Shown here piece after piece: positions 21,600-34,745 of a stretch of DNA of 64,000 bases (its first letter is position 1; each line of letters begins with the position of its first letter). Position numbers and translations under genes: made by a program. The stretch spans positions 30,083,519 to 30,147,518 of the forward strand of contig NW_026947485.1 in assembly GCF_034190915.1 (NCBI RefSeq), given 5' to 3'. This DNA comes from Cavia porcellus (Eukaryota > Chordata > Mammalia > Rodentia > Caviidae). The notes under the pieces were generated by a model. That model saw nothing but the letters and a program-made list of their open reading frames with translations, was not told where the DNA came from and made no database searches.

Positions 21600-23120
21600 T
21601 TTTTATTTTTCTTTAGTTATAAACACATGTGGCTGGTGGTGTTGCTTCTCATCTTTATCTTCCGCCTGCAGGGGAGCACTCACCTCCTCCCCAGGTGTCC
21701 AAACCCATCAGATGGCTGCCACCCTCCCCACCTTGCTTCTCTCCTCTTCCCTCACCGCGTCTTCCCCTTGAAGGTCATTCTTGGTCAGGTAGGCATCCTC
21801 CACGTGTGCTCCAGTCTCCTAAGGCTCCATGTCTTCCTCGTGCCCAGCACAAGACAGCGCAACTGCATGTTGGCTGTCACACCTCTCATGCTTGCCTGGG
21901 CAGCACCCCACTCTCTGGTTGAGTCCTGGCTGTCCGTCTGGCTTCCGGAGGCTGCTAAGAGTGGCAGGCCACATGCGGCTCCCTGTCCTTCCTATGGCTG
22001 TGCACGGGACTCACGCACCTGTGACTCCACCCCCCAGCTCTGGGAACTGACGGGCCCAGTGAAGACACAGGGAGGGAAGTCAGACTTGGGAGCTCCAGGT
22101 TCCGCCTCTGCATGGCGAGTGCGATGCAGGATCTCACTCCTTGCCCTCTGCCCCTCATCACTTCTTGGCGAAGAAGTAAATATCGTGAATTCCTGAGATG
22201 CCACTGTCCCTTCCTGCTTGTCCACAGACAGGGAAGCAGTAGCCGAAGGCTGAGGACACCAGCCCACTGGAACTGGCTCTGGAAGGAGCTCAGCCAGGAG
22301 AGCACAGCTCTAAGGTGCCTGGCTGCTGGGATGTGCCTGTCGTCATGTAGGGGCTAACGCTGCAGCGAAGAGGCTGGCACTTCTCTCTTTCATCCTTCAT
22401 CAGGGAGGTGCAGTGATGTCGCCCTGTGTCCGTGGTCCAAGAGACTTAATCTGAGGTCAAGATCAAGACTATTCAACATCTTCTCAAAAGTAGAAATCCA
22501 GATTTTAAAGAAATTCCACAAAGAAATAGTAAGAAAATCTGTTTTAAATAGGCACGCTCTCAAAAAAGCTGAAAAGAAATCAGTATGTAAATAAAACTGG
22601 TGCCTTTCTCGCGGGGCCTTATTACTGAGCTTCTCCAGACTTCAGAGCAGCCCTCTGCTCCATCCTCTCACCTGCTCTGTGTACGCTGTGGCTGGAGCTG
22701 CCAGGGGACGAGTGTGGTTTCATTACTGTGCCCCTAGTAAAGGTCCTCGCACAGTGGGGCTCCAACCCAGCATACTTCTCTCGGAGTCTGATTTCCCAGC
22801 TCTCCATTCCATTTAGAGAAGTCATTTCCCAAGATGCACAGGTGCATACCATCACTTTTACTGTTTCCATATGGTTTCATGTTCCCTATGTATAACAAAA
22901 CCTCATTTTTAGGAAAAAAAAAAAAAAGGAACATCAACAAATGACAATGTCTCTGCAGGACAGCAGAGATCACAGATACCCTCCCCACCCATCTCCCGGT
23001 TGTAAGTCCCACAATATCCCTGCTGGGAAGATCAGCATGATTTGGTTTTTCTAACTGCTGCTGGGGACTATCAGGCTTTCCTGCAACAGGTCACTCATAG
23101 GACCTACTTCCCAGCAGAGC
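21600..23120. other. Intron 3 segment without recognised repeat
   Basis: Contains the longest open frame in the window on the + strand (~189 codons from 21627), which I reject as coding because it has no recognisable domain and begins inside a B1 flank. The 22.4-22.6 kb part is AT-rich. Nothing else seen. Confidence 0.4.
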
Positions 23121-23124
23121 CCAG

Positions 23125-23250
23125 GGCAGTGTCTTCAACGTGTGGCTCAAGACCCAGAAGTGGGTCACAAAATCCATTTAGTGGGTGTGCCTGGCATTTG
23201 AAAAGTAGAATGAGAGGGCAGGATGGAATAAAAAGTATCAGAGTATAAGA
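23125..23250. mobile_element. Probable hAT-Charlie MITE relic
   Basis: 'gtggctcaagacccagaagtg' with 'gggtcacaaaatccatttagt' and 'aaaaagtatcagagtataag' recalls the 'gtgggtcgcgacc...aatatcagagtgcat' pattern of hAT-Charlie MITEs. The exact family is not assigned. Confidence 0.45.
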
Positions 23251-23276
23251 GGTGCTTGGGAAACTTTTTTTTCAAA

Positions 23277-23329
23277 TGTGTGTGTGCGTGTGTGTGTGCA
23301 TCCATGTTTGTGTGTACGCATACGTGTGA
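23277..23329. repeat. Imperfect TG microsatellite
   Basis: TG dinucleotides interrupted by CG and CA steps and 'catccatgtt'. Confidence 0.8.
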
Positions 23330-24470
23330 TGTCTGCTGTGTCTCAATGTAAAATGCCATTCTTATAATGTGAAACATGGAAGTCTTTTTGATCATCAGCA
23401 TCTCAACTCACATAACATCTTTTTAAAGGCATGAGGATTTCATCCAGAGAAATACTTCCGAACAGTTGTATGCATCCTTAAATACTGGCTATAAACAAGG
23501 TAAGAGAGAAGGGAGGTAGTCTTGGGTGACGAGGTACGGTGAGAGCCAGCAGGAGCGTGGTCAGTGCCACCCTCACCCCCTCCCCCACCAGAAAGCTGCA
23601 GCCTGCTGGGAAGATGAGGTACTGCCAGTCTGACTTTGGCAGCCTCCGGAGGGCACACATAGGAGGGAGCCAACGATGATGCTGACAGGTGCGTGTAACA
23701 GGTGGGAAAGATGGAGGAGGTTCTTGCTGATTTGGTATCCTTTTGGACCCAGGTTGCACTGTGTGTGAATGTTCTCAACTGTCTTTGTTTTCCAAGTGGC
23801 CAATCAGTTCTAGGGAATGGACACGGTCATCCAGAGCTGTTCTGCTGAATTAAGAGTGATCCTGCAGGGCACTGGCTCTATGCTCCGTCTGTCATCAGGT
23901 CGCTGAGCAGTTTTGAATATTGGGTGAGGGATGGCTGGTGCCCATTAGGGGAGAGAGGCCATCTTGGAGCCAGTGCCCAGGTCAGACCCATAGAGCTGCA
24001 GCTGCCTATGTGGCAAAGGAACTGGCGCCTCAGCAGGGGAAGGCTTGTGTGAGTTCAAAGGTGGCTGGCTGGTTCCTCTCTCAGCCTCCGATGTTCACAG
24101 GGAAGTTCCATGGCAAGATCATGTTCTTGTGTCCCAGTGCCCAGCACAGTGCCTGGCCTGAGCAGGTGCTGGGCTCAGCTTTGTGGAGGAAGGGAAGTCC
24201 TGGCACAGCCTGCAGTCCCAGGAAGATGGTGTGTGCTACTATATGGTGCATGCAGGTATTCATATGCAACATATACTACTCATGCTTATTTAGTAGGTAC
24301 GGCAGTCCTACAAATTGTATATGATTAAATCAAAGGAACTACACTGATATTAGGAATTCCACTCTGCCAAGCTATACACACACACTAGCTTTTTCCTTTC
24401 ATGAAACCTGGTCAGCATAACTGCAAAAGTGAAACCAAACTCTTCATCAACCACAAGGTAAGGAGCTGGT

Positions 24471-24545
24471 TAAGCGCTCAGGGGTGTCTAGCATGCATGA
24501 GGACCTGGGTTCCATACTCTATACACCCTCAAGGGCAGCAGGGTG
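24471..24545 (+). mobile_element. Degenerate ID-family SINE
   Basis: 'gctggttaagcgctcagggg' with 'gtctagcatgcatgagga' and 'cctgggttccatactctata' keeps the order of the ID head, linker and B box but is heavily mutated. Confidence 0.5.
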
Positions 24546-24549
24546 GGGG

Positions 24550-27540
24550 AGAGAAAGAATGAACAGCAAAGAAATAATCTAGTTAGAAGTATTTGCCTAA
24601 AGTGAATGGAATAAAATAGTTTACAATTCTAATACACTAGATTAGGAATATGATGCTATTTTAGGGTTATATTGGCCAACATATCTTCATGAATTCATTC
24701 ACAGTATTGGAGACCTGGGGATGAACAAGACAAACCATCTGTCCAGCCCGGTGGGGTGCAGTTCAGGAGCTGGGGCCCATGGAGTTCGTGACCGCACTGA
24801 AGAGGCGTGCAAGGTGGGAGCTGGCTGAGGCAGGAGGAGAGTGCTTACCTCAAATGCAAGGAGCCTGAGCTCACTGCAAGCAGAGCTCACACTACCTTTG
24901 TTAAGTTCTGTGTTTTCTCACCAGTGCTCCGCACAGGCTGCGGGGCTTGTTTTTGGTATGGTGTTTCCCTTCCTAATCACAGGACAAAACATGCTATGTT
25001 AGAGGGCACACCTACAGACAGCGTAGATATTCTTATGCCAAGCCAATGCTCAGCTGGAAAGGACGGGTGGGAAGGGCAGGGTGATGGATATCGAGAAAGA
25101 ATTGCAGTGACCAAGATGAGAAATAATTAGACTCTGCCAGCAAAATCCAGCTTCTACACTGGAGTAATTGTCTCCTCCCAGACGCAGCACATGACATGAA
25201 AATGCGCACGACAGAAAATAAGCTGCTCCTCCAGGGAACCACGTCGTGAGAGTCACTGAAAGTTCACGCGGATCTCAGAGATCACCCAATAAAAGCCTAG
25301 TTTCACACTTTGTCCCATGTGGAAACTATAGGCTGTGCCACACGAAAAACGAGTTTTATGAGAGTGCTTCTGATTTTTAAGAAGGCTGTTTGGCTTTGTA
25401 ACTGGCAGCTTCCTAAAAGCACCAGCAAAGTCGTTTTTACATACCGCACATAGCAGGCGGGCTTCGTAAGCATCAGGGCAGCCTTTAAATCTGGCCAAAC
25501 GTTATGGAGGTGACAAACTGATAAAAAGTGATTGGGAGAAGTTGCAATGGCAAGAATTTCTCACTCAAAGATGCTGTCAGCCTGTTATAAAATGAGTCAG
25601 ACTGCACTCCAGGCCTGACTGCACAGCCCGTGCGCGGCAGTCGTCACCTGGCACAGGCTTACTCACCACGGGTTGTGGCCGGCGTCTTCATGCTAGTGCC
25701 CAGGGCCCCTGGTAGTGCTTTGGCTTGCGTTTTTAGTTCTCTGTAGATCTCACAAGGCCATGAGGCCATAATGGAGCTGACAGCCTGGCTGTTCAGTGCT
25801 GGCTCCTTCGGCGATGGGCTTGGTGCCCTGGGACAACTCACTCCATTTCTCTGCCTCTTCCTTCTCTTGCTGTGGACTCCACAGCCCTTCGGAGCTCACA
25901 TCTTGCCAGCTGCTCAGACTAGGGCCCGCCACAGTCAGCACTGCCTGTTAGTGTGTGCAATGGTGAGCAGACCAAGTGTTTTCTCAAGCTGAAGGTTCAA
26001 CAGGATGATGGAAGTTACCTGAAGGCTTTTTCAAGATTGGGGCCAGTGTCAGTGCCCCTGTAGATTTGGGGGGTTGATACAGCTGACTAGCTCCCTGCTG
26101 TCAAGGGAATGGCCATTCTTGTTCCTGTGGCCATTGGTTACCTTGTCCTCACGCATCTCTGATGCCAAGAATCCCCGCCCCAAGTGGCCTGGGATCTGCA
26201 GGTTCCCCCACCCCAAGCCTGTGCTGCCTGTGCTTTGCCTAAGCCGGAACTTGATCCAGCCCTGCCACGTGATTCCACCTCCAGGCTCATCCATGCTGGC
26301 ATGATGTTCTTGGTCCACAGTACAGGGGTTTCTCATCATCCAACCTGGACAACTCTGGAGCCGTCCCAGCCCCTTCTGGGGTACATTCAGTGACAAAGGC
26401 ATAATGTCCCTTCTTTAGAGGACGAGATTCTTTTCTACACAAACCCAGTCACTTCAGAGACGGCTCTGAGATTTCCCTGTTGTTGTGACTTACAAGCATC
26501 AACTCTGTTTCCTCTGGATGACAGCACAGGCCCTGGTCTCACAGTACCAACATTTAAACGTTGGTCAGCACATTACTGACATCCTTGATGTGACCGTGCA
26601 TGGAAGGTGAAAAGCACAGCAGCAGCCAGTTGCGGTGAGGACAGTGCTAACACACGGAAGAGTGCCTGGCAAAGAGGCGGAGCTCTGTGTAGACCTTAGA
26701 CCTGAACTGACAGTCACGCACACATTTGTGAGAAATCTTTCTTCTTCAGAATAGAGGTGGCTGGCTTGTTCCTCCCCACCACCTCATCTCCATTCCATTT
26801 CAAGGTCACCTTGGACATCTGCATTGTTAGAATGCAAATCCTGTAGGTGCAGCCCAGAGAATTCTCAGTCTTTTTAGAAAACATCTCAACAAACACAGGG
26901 TGCTACATACATGCTATGTAGCGATAAGCAAGAAGTTCCTCATGTTTATAGCAAGACTAAGTGTTTACTGCTAGACATCTATTAAAGGCTGAAAACAGGA
27001 AGAGAGATGGCCTAATAAACCACAGCAATCAATGCCTAAGCAAGTGGAAATAAAAAAGAGGGAAAGCCCTTCACGCTGACCAAAGTCTGATATGGAAATG
27101 CAATGCTAACAGGCTTGTAAGAAGGACTCCAGAATCATCAGGTGCTTAAATTCTGTTCTGTCTCACCTGCCTTGAGAACAGTTTGGATGGAGTTTTTATT
27201 ACAATGGACAAAGAGAGACTAGGAGAGTCTAGATCGCTGGTGTCAATGGCACCAACCCGAAGGTGCAAAGATCTGTGGCATCAGCTCTGCTTTCCACCCC
27301 CTCCTGGTGTGGGACCTTCTATTTGGATCACATCCCTCTGTGGTAATCCTGTGAGTGATCAAGCAGCTGCTTTTGGGCTTGTTTTTAGCATCACAATCAG
27401 GAATGAGCGTGCCAGGAAGACACCACACCCACCATCCCCAGTGGGTGGTGTGGTAGGAAGTAGGCTTTGTCAATGAAAAATAAAAATAGAAACAAAAGCA
27501 ACATAGGACACCATCCTACCGTACTTTTGTCACCATCTTC
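24550..27540. other. Intron 3 segment without recognised repeat
   Basis: About 3 kb of mostly single-copy sequence. Short GC-rich open frames near 25.7-26.4 kb show no domain. No mobile element with clear ends was recognised. Confidence 0.35.
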
Positions 27541-27544
27541 CCTT

Positions 27545-27762
27545 CAAGTGGTGCTGTGTGTGATACTGAGAATTGAACCCAGCGGCTTGTGCATGCTAGG
27601 CAAACACTCTACCCCTCAACTACCTTCCCAGCCCTACTGACCGGCTGACTACCCGAGACAAGGTCTCACTAAATTACCCACGCCAGCCTTGAATTAGTTA
27701 GTCTCCTGCCTTAGGCCCTTGAACAGCTGGAAGTACAGGTGTGTGCCACCATGGCTGGCAAG
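27545..27762 (-). mobile_element. B1-dID composite SINE
   Basis: Antisense ID half ('gaattgaacccagcggcttg' ... 'tgctaggcaaacactctac') then antisense B1 half ('gacaaggtctcactaaatta' ... 'gaagtacaggtgtgtgccac'). Confidence 0.75.
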
Positions 27763-28106
27763 GACTGATACTTCTATTGTAATCAGACTCCATGAGGAAA
27801 AAGAGTTTGTTTTGAATTTTGGTCTTATTCTCCTAGACACTCCATTATCTGGCTCCACTCTCCTAGCCACATTTTAAAAGCCCTTCCAGCAGTGACACCT
27901 CCCAGGTTGTGTCCTCAACAGCTTGGCCCCTACCTTTAGTCCAAGGCTGGTGCATCTAACCCCATGTCACACAGGATGCTTGTGAGCCGTTTAAATTCCT
28001 GATTGGCTCAGTGATGACATCCAGACCTCCAGGGCTGTGTCTGTGCAGATGACTACATATGGACCCTTCTGAATGTGAGGTTCAAATGTGCATCCTTTCA
28101 GAAATG

Positions 28107-28258
28107 GCAGAGTAGCTGGGCGCGGTGGCTCACGCCTGTGATCCCAGCACTTGGGAGGCTGAAGCAGGAGGATTGTTTTGAGTCGAGACCAGCCTAGGCT
28201 ACAGAGTGAGCTCAAGGCCAGCCTGAACTGCAAAGAGACCCTGTCTCAAAAAAGACAG
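28107..28258 (+). mobile_element. B1 SINE
   Basis: 'gctgggcgcggtggctcacg' ... 'agcacttgggaggctgaag' ... 'gagctcaaggccagcctgaa' ... 'gaccctgtctcaaaaaagac'. The least diverged B1 in the window; the Pol III A-box region is intact. Confidence 0.9.
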
Positions 28259-29115
28259 AAATTGCAGAGTAGTCAGCAATGCTTCCTAGGTGGCTCAAAC
28301 TAAACCCTCAACCACAATTTGCGTACATAAATGCAGCTTTCTGAATGGATGAACATGAGGATGAAACACTTCTTGTGAACTGTCACTTTGATGTGTAAGT
28401 GCAAGCTGTGTCCTGAGGGATATGTAAAAAGGTGAAATTTTCCAATTCTAAGTGCTTATATTAGTAAGTAGTGAAGATTGCTCTATCTTCCTCCTTGATT
28501 AAGGTTTGGAGTTTAATTTGTGATCAGCACTAAATCCAAATGGTTCATTTTTCAAGCCAGTCTTGGCCCAGAGCCTTGGAGATGCAGAGGCAGCCCTGTG
28601 TTCTAGTGCATCTGTAATTCATGAGCAAAACCCTCAGCCAGCTGAGTCTATGGCTAGTTCTCTTGCATTGTTTTGCAAGAGGATATTGAATATTCTTTTC
28701 TGTTTTGAGAGAACCAGTGGTCCTCTGAGAGTACTATAGTTGCATGCTATCCACAGGTTTCCTAAGGAGATAATTCATGTGTCATGGACTCCAAAAGAAA
28801 TAGTTCTCAGTTACTTAAGTGAGGATTAATGCACAGATACTCATGAGGTCTGTGGAACACAAGATGATCTCTGGACTGTGTCCTCCTGGTCCCAGGAGTC
28901 TGCAGAGTAGGCATTTGTAACTGGGCAACTTCACAGCATCTCAGAAGCCTCATTTTCAAATTTTAGCCTCCAAAAGAAATGTCTTGTATGAAGAAAGCTG
29001 AACCCCAAAAGTAAATTATATGATGGATCTAATCTTTTGGGGATAGGTTCTAGAATTAAAGTATATCGTTCTAGTGGGTAGCATTTCTTCTGCTTTAGCC
29101 AATCAACAAGCCGTC

Positions 29116-29151
29116 TGTCCATTTGTCCATCCATCTATCCATCTGTCCATC
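29116..29151. repeat. CCAT/CTGT tetranucleotide repeat
   Basis: Imperfect tandem of 'tccat', 'ctat' and 'ctgtccat' units. Confidence 0.7.
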
Positions 29152-29479
29152 ATACACAGTCAGTTCAGCAGGCCTTTCCTGGGCAAAAGCAGCTGAAATA
29201 CTTCAAAGGCGCTAACACAAATGGTTACAAGGCCACTGCCATTGAGGCTTTATGGCCACAGAGTGCCCGTAGTCTCTGGAAGTCACTGGGCATTCTCATA
29301 AAAACTCTTTCCCCTGCAAAGCTCTGTTTTCTACAGAAAAAGGCCTTTCAATAATGAACAGCCATCTGTTCCACACGACACAGGAAAAACATGATAAACC
29401 AAGTCACACAGGCTCAGCTGTAAACATACTCTTACACATGATTTCTACAACTCCATATAAACAAAAAACAAGCTATTAA

Positions 29480-29900
29480 CCACTCGCAGGATAAAAAAAT
29501 GCATTGGGTTTCCTGCAATTAAACTGCAATGTTTTATAGTGCAATTTTATTTATAACTGAAAAAAGTAAATAAATAAATATATAAATGTTGAACAGACCC
29601 CTCCCGCCAAAGGCTTTCTCTGCAAATTAACTTTGCAGTCATAAAACCTGTGCCAGCTGGACTCTTTCCCTGTGCTCTGTGGCACGGGCAGCCAGAGCAG
29701 GTATACGGCCGAGAGCAAACAAAGTGGGGCATTTTCCACCTTCAGCCAGGGGATGTTAATTGAACTTTGGCAAATGTTTAAAGATTTCTCTCTGCATGTT
29801 TGAGAAAGAATTAAAAACAGTTGAGTTAGGGAAAATGAACATCTGTTACTCACTTACACTCACAGCCACAATGAAAAACATTCATAATTAAAGCAATTTT
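29480..29900. other. Candidate conserved noncoding block
   Basis: Repeat-free, with several TTTAT/ATAAA cores of the HOX9-13/CDX type ('ttttatagtgc', 'tttataactg', 'cataaaacctg') plus GC-balanced middle sequence. No reading frame of interest. Suggestion from motifs only. Confidence 0.3.
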
Positions 29901-31019
29901 GCTTCCCTGCTAGTTGGTTCTGTAATCTTAGGTTAAAAATATAAGTGTAGAGGCTCCTTATTGTCTTTGGGGCTTTCTTCTTATGGCTGCTTGTAAAAAA
30001 AGGTCGTTTACACTGGGCTGCATTTTTCTCTTGTTGGAATAACAATATCAGGAAACAGATTTGTATAAAAAGATAGGAGATGACAACAAAAAGTACCTAC
30101 GCAATTGAGCCTTGTTTTATGAAGCTATGAAACAGTAGTCAAGAAGTGCTTTATATTTGGGAGTTAAATACACTTTACAGCTGTGTAAAAAGCCAGAGCC
30201 ATTTTGAGCCAAACATAAACATTCCAATGTCTACGAGGTTTACTTATATTGAGCGACGGCTGAGCAGGTTTCTACAACTGCGAGGGATTTGTGTGTCATG
30301 CATAATGGCACTGAAAAGTCTTCCACATCAAGTCATTTCCCGTCCAACATGCATAAACTTTATCAAGAAAGTCAAATCTGTTTCCTACAAGGTCTTCATC
30401 CTGGCTATGCAAATAACCTGCTAAGTGATATACCAGGCTTCAGGCTCTTTGTCCTCTGTCCCAGGCTCTTTCCGGCTGCTAACTGTTTCGGTCCCTAATG
30501 GGGCTCTTCTTTGATCGCGTTAAGTTACTTCTTGTATTAAAAATGGCTCCTCCTTCCAACTCTCCTAAACAGTCTGGCATGGAAGGGTCTTGTATCTGTG
30601 TGCATGCTTCATAGATCAAGGTGCTAATTCCCTGCTGTGTACACTGTGATTACACTCCAGCTATCTTTGCATTACCTGGCTGAGTTTTCTGGCTTGAAAA
30701 CAGTGGTCACCTTTCCCTTTCACCTTCCTTGCACTCATCCTTGAAACTTTCAAATGCTACTTTCTTCAGATGGTGGAAGCAGCTGTGACTATGATAGTAC
30801 TGCACTCAACGCTCGTAGGCACTGTCTTGCGGGGTTTTCTACATATGTTTTTCCTTTGTAACCACATTCCCCCCTGCCAGAGGGCAGTGATGCATTTTTT
30901 ATCTCTGCACTATAATGCTGTGTCCGCAATCTTCTAGTGATAGTCACTGGACCTGGTGCTCCACTTTGCAGGGCCAGTGTAACAGTATCTGACTCTTGCC
31001 TGACATGCTGCTGCTGAGA

Positions 31020-31250
31020 CAGATGGAGACGATTTGATGCAATTATTGTAAGAGCTAAAAACAATCATATTAATATCCTCTGACATACTGTATTTGGTCA
31101 AACAGATTTGCCAGGTGTGGCTTCTAACTGGAGTGGCCATCTTAATTAGTCCCCTCTCCTGGTCAAGCCAAGAGGGAATTAATTTGCAACTCATTAACAT
31201 TGTTTTTGGGGAAATCTTAAGCTCCTGTGTAAATGAGCTCATCTATAGGC
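31020..31250. other. Candidate conserved noncoding block
   Basis: A repeat-free block rich in paired homeodomain cores ('atcttaattagtcc', 'gggaattaatttgcaactca', 'ttaacattg'). No reading frame of interest. Suggestion from motifs only. Confidence 0.3.
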
Positions 31251-32149
31251 CAGCACAGGGCCTTGCTGCTAAAGGTCCAAGGCCACTGCCCTCGAGGTGG
31301 GTCTGCCTTGGAAGGCGCCCATGATTCCAGCCAGCACTGGCCATGTTCCCACACCACAGAATCCGTTGGGGTGAAGGAGCAGAGCCTGGGAAACTCTCCA
31401 GGGACCCATGGGCAGAGGACAGAAAACTGTTATACCCTTAGCAGAACATGAGGCTTTTCCTGAGGTTTGGAAAATAAGTCTGGCTGATTTTCTTTCAAAG
31501 TGTGTTGGTTCAGTGCACCACTCCCCTTCCTTGCCACCTCCATGGGAACAAAACTCAGAAGTGCCGGGGGAACTGCGATGTTTTTCCTGGCCTCAATATG
31601 AGCGGCAAGTGCCATAAATCTCTCAAGAAAGGCCATGCTCGTGGGACTTCCAGAACCAATCTACCAATTTGTGGAGATCTGATCATTCAGACAGACAGCT
31701 GAGCCTTAGGTCCTTATGAAAAACTTTAATTTATGAGACCAGCCCTGTCACTTCTGAAAACACTCTTCTTTCAAGGTTCCCCACTTACTGGGACCTGCCT
31801 GTCTGCTTGGGTCTGGCCCTTCCCCCCATCTTTCCCTTACTTTCAGACTGACTTATTTGGGAACATGGTTGGTGGTTCCTGGGTAATCATAAACAGGGAG
31901 GTTCACACAGGGAGACACTGGTTTTGTCCCTGGGCAGGAATATTGTCAACTAGTGTTCAGTTGTCAAGACTGGCCCCAGAAACCTGAAACAGAGCAGTGG
32001 GTGGCAGACACTGTGCCCCAGTGTCTTGGTTTGCTTTGCCTTTTTAAAAGATTATTCTGAATGAGGAATGAATACTGGGGCAGGGGTGATGGGCATGGCT
32101 GAAAGGGGCATCTACTGCCACAGTCCAGAGGAGAGAGGAAAGTGATGGG

Positions 32150-32420
32150 ATGTTTAAAATTCTCCAATGGCTTTCCATCACTTAGAAGAAAGCACAAACT
32201 CTTGTCACCTAGGTATTTTCTTCCCACTAGCCAGCCTTGCACACCCTCTGCTTTCTCAGTGATGATATGCTCATTCATTCTTAAAACTCTGCTTAAAACA
32301 TATTCTTAAAACTCACTGCCTCTAAGAAGCCTCCTCCCCCGAGTCTGGGCTAAGAGCCTCTTCCTTCTTCATGTCTACCGAGCTGGTCTCCACAAGAAAA
32401 CTCACCGTCAGCATGGGTTT
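32150..32420 (+). mobile_element. LINE-2 (L2) 3' fragment
   Basis: 'ccaatggctttccatcac' with 'gaaagcacaaactcttgt', 'ccttgcacaccctctgctt' and 'ctaagaagcctcctcccc' follows the L2 3'-end consensus order (ctggctccccatc ... catgaagccttcccc). Confidence 0.6.
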
Positions 32421-32789
32421 CCCTATCTGTTCCTCCTGCAAGTCTTGGGGCTGCCAGGGTTATCTCTTTGTCTCTGTTATACTGGGCACTCAAATGTCTA
32501 CATGGTATATTATCAAGAAAGCTCTCCTATTAAAAACTGGAAGGTCAGTAAGCATCTTAGGAAGGCAGGAGAAGCTGAGTGTTGTGGAAGGACACACAAA
32601 CAGATCACCTGCCTAGTTGTTGTTTTTAGGTCCTTCTAAGTTCTGAGACGCAAGGGGGAAGAGCGCCAGAAGTGTGCTTTGGAGCGGCGTGGGCTGGGGG
32701 AGGACCCGGCCACTGGCCTCACTGGCAGTGTGATATGGGTGAGCAAATACATCTTTTATCTTCCAGTCTGTTATGTGGAAAGCATACCC

Positions 32790-32996
32790 AGCTTGATCAC
32801 CAGCTATGTCCAAACAAAGACAGGAAAGGAACAAGAACATTAGTGCTAATGGTTTTGATCGAGAGAAGCTAGATTTCCCAAAGAAACAGAGAAATGCAAC
32901 CATTTCGCCGCTGAGCATTTTCTACATAAAGCATTTCAGTTTTCTCAGCAACTTCTGATCTTTGATGTGAGCAGGTAAAGACATCGTTGTCTGAAT
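32790..32996 (+). repeat. Copy A of an unidentified ~200-bp dispersed duplicate
   Basis: Shares 'tgtccaaacaaagacagg' and the following ~180 bases at roughly 75% identity with 34746-34978, in the same orientation. Either a local duplication or two copies of one old repeat family; I do not recognise the family. Confidence 0.6.
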
Positions 32997-33599
32997 GTGC
33001 TTCGCTAAGTGACCAGCAATCTGCTGCCCACGTGGGTAACTACTGTTGTTATTGGTACTCCTGGGGGAGTGCAGGGGCCCAGCTCTCTAAAGAGCTTGCA
33101 GAAGTGGGGCAGAAGGGCCTGAGGGTTTGGCTTTAACTGTCCCGCAGAGACAGTTTTACTGAGTCCCAATTCCTGATTTGTTTTTCTCCTTGAGTCATCT
33201 TGGTTTTAAAAATCGGGTCTTCTTACTGGACTCTGCTAGGGTTTTAGCCATTGGATTCTGTCCCTGCTCTTAACAGAGCACCTGAACAGACCCCGAGGGC
33301 CACTGTCTCCTTTTTGTCTCTTCTTCCCAGGCAGCAACCGGTTCCATTTTTGAGTCCTTTAAACACTGCTTCCAGCACAACTGTCAGGATTGTGCTAAGT
33401 ACTTATAGCAGAAAGAGCACAGATTAGAAGTCTGGATCCTTTTAGTCTCTTTCTAGCTAAGTTTTGCCAGCCTGGTTTCTGAAAATGTCAAGTATTACTA
33501 CTTTTATCTCACTAATTAATAGTTAGCCTTGGCAAGCAAGAAAGTAACAGGCAGGGTTGGATCTCCTAAAAAATTAACTGTGGTAAGAAACCAGCAGTA

Positions 33600-34100
33600 T
33601 AGATGAAGCACATTTACAATACTGTATCTTGAAATATTTTTGAAACAGCAGAATAGATAATTAGGGGAGTTATTTGAACTTCTCCCTACCTCCTTTTTAT
33701 CCATCTTCTCCTTTGCACCCCCAAAGCGATATTTAAACTTGGGTGTCTGACTTCACCTACCATTATGCCCTCACGTTGCCTCCATCTGCCTATGAATACC
33801 TCAAGTTTCTCTTTATTTGTGGCGGAGAAGCACTTATTATATACATACTACATTTCTTTACCTACTCATCTGTCGATGGACATGCACACTTTCTAATACC
33901 TGGCTACTGTAAGCTATGCTGCTATAAACATGGGTATGTGTGTATCTTTGTAATATGACGACTTCTAACTCTATTGGGAAGATACCTAGAAGAGGAACTG
34001 CTGGGTCAAATGGAGTTGTTATGTTTAGTTTTGTGAAGACTCTCCACACCATTTCCATTGTGGTTGTACTACTTTACATTCCCAACAACTTTCTTTTGTC
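33600..34100 (-). mobile_element. LINE-1 3' fragment, minus strand
   Basis: The minus strand encodes 'FDPAVPLLGIFP', the typical C-terminal stretch of L1 ORF2, followed by an L1-type 3'UTR. The same 3'UTR ('cttgaaatatttttgaaac' at ~33626) recurs at ~48496 in the large antisense L1. The piece is 5'-truncated and contains stops. Confidence 0.85.
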
Positions 34101-34745
34101 CTTTTGTTTATTTCTTCTTTGAAAGGAAGTTGGTTTTTTTTTTTTTGGTCTGTGACTTGTACTCTGAGTAACATTTTGACCATTTTTAAAAGAGCATGAT
34201 AGACAGTATATTAACTGTTGTTTTCTCATTTTGCCATGAAATTTTATTTTTATCACAGAAGACAGGTGTTTGTAATTTTTTATTAATATCTACTTGTATT
34301 ACATTAAAATGAAAAAATTTAATTCTAGAGAGAACATGGCTTCAAATGGAAGGAGATGGCAAGGCTGTTTGGATTTAAATAAAGTAGAAATCATGAGCCG
34401 GTGTCTGTCTTTGGGTGATGGGGTCCAGCAGGAGTTTCTATTCCTCTTCCGGGGGAGGTCTGTACACTACTACAGCACGGAGGTACCCACAATATGTGCT
34501 CTATGCTTAAAAGCCCTTAAAGGCAGGATAAAGTTGCTTCTATGCCGCTTTGTAGCCTGGAAATCCCAGCTAGTGATGACTTTATGGGTTTTTACGGTCT
34601 AGACTAGAGGGTTACTCTCTGGTGAAACTGTTCCTTGGGGAGGATGCTGTGAAAATTCCCTTATAGTTAACTACCTTACAGAAGGGCAAGCTGCTGCCCA
34701 GGGCGCTAGACTGGCAGAGCTGCAGTCACAGAGCAGGCATTCCAG

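Noticed and set aside
21627..22196. Longest open frame (~189 codons, + strand)
   Set aside because: No recognisable domain, no splice or promoter context, lies in GC-rich intron; several overlapping frames of similar length exist on both strands, as expected by chance.
29116..29151. Short CCAT/CTGT array as a regulatory repeat
   Set aside because: A plain imperfect tetranucleotide microsatellite; nothing suggests function.
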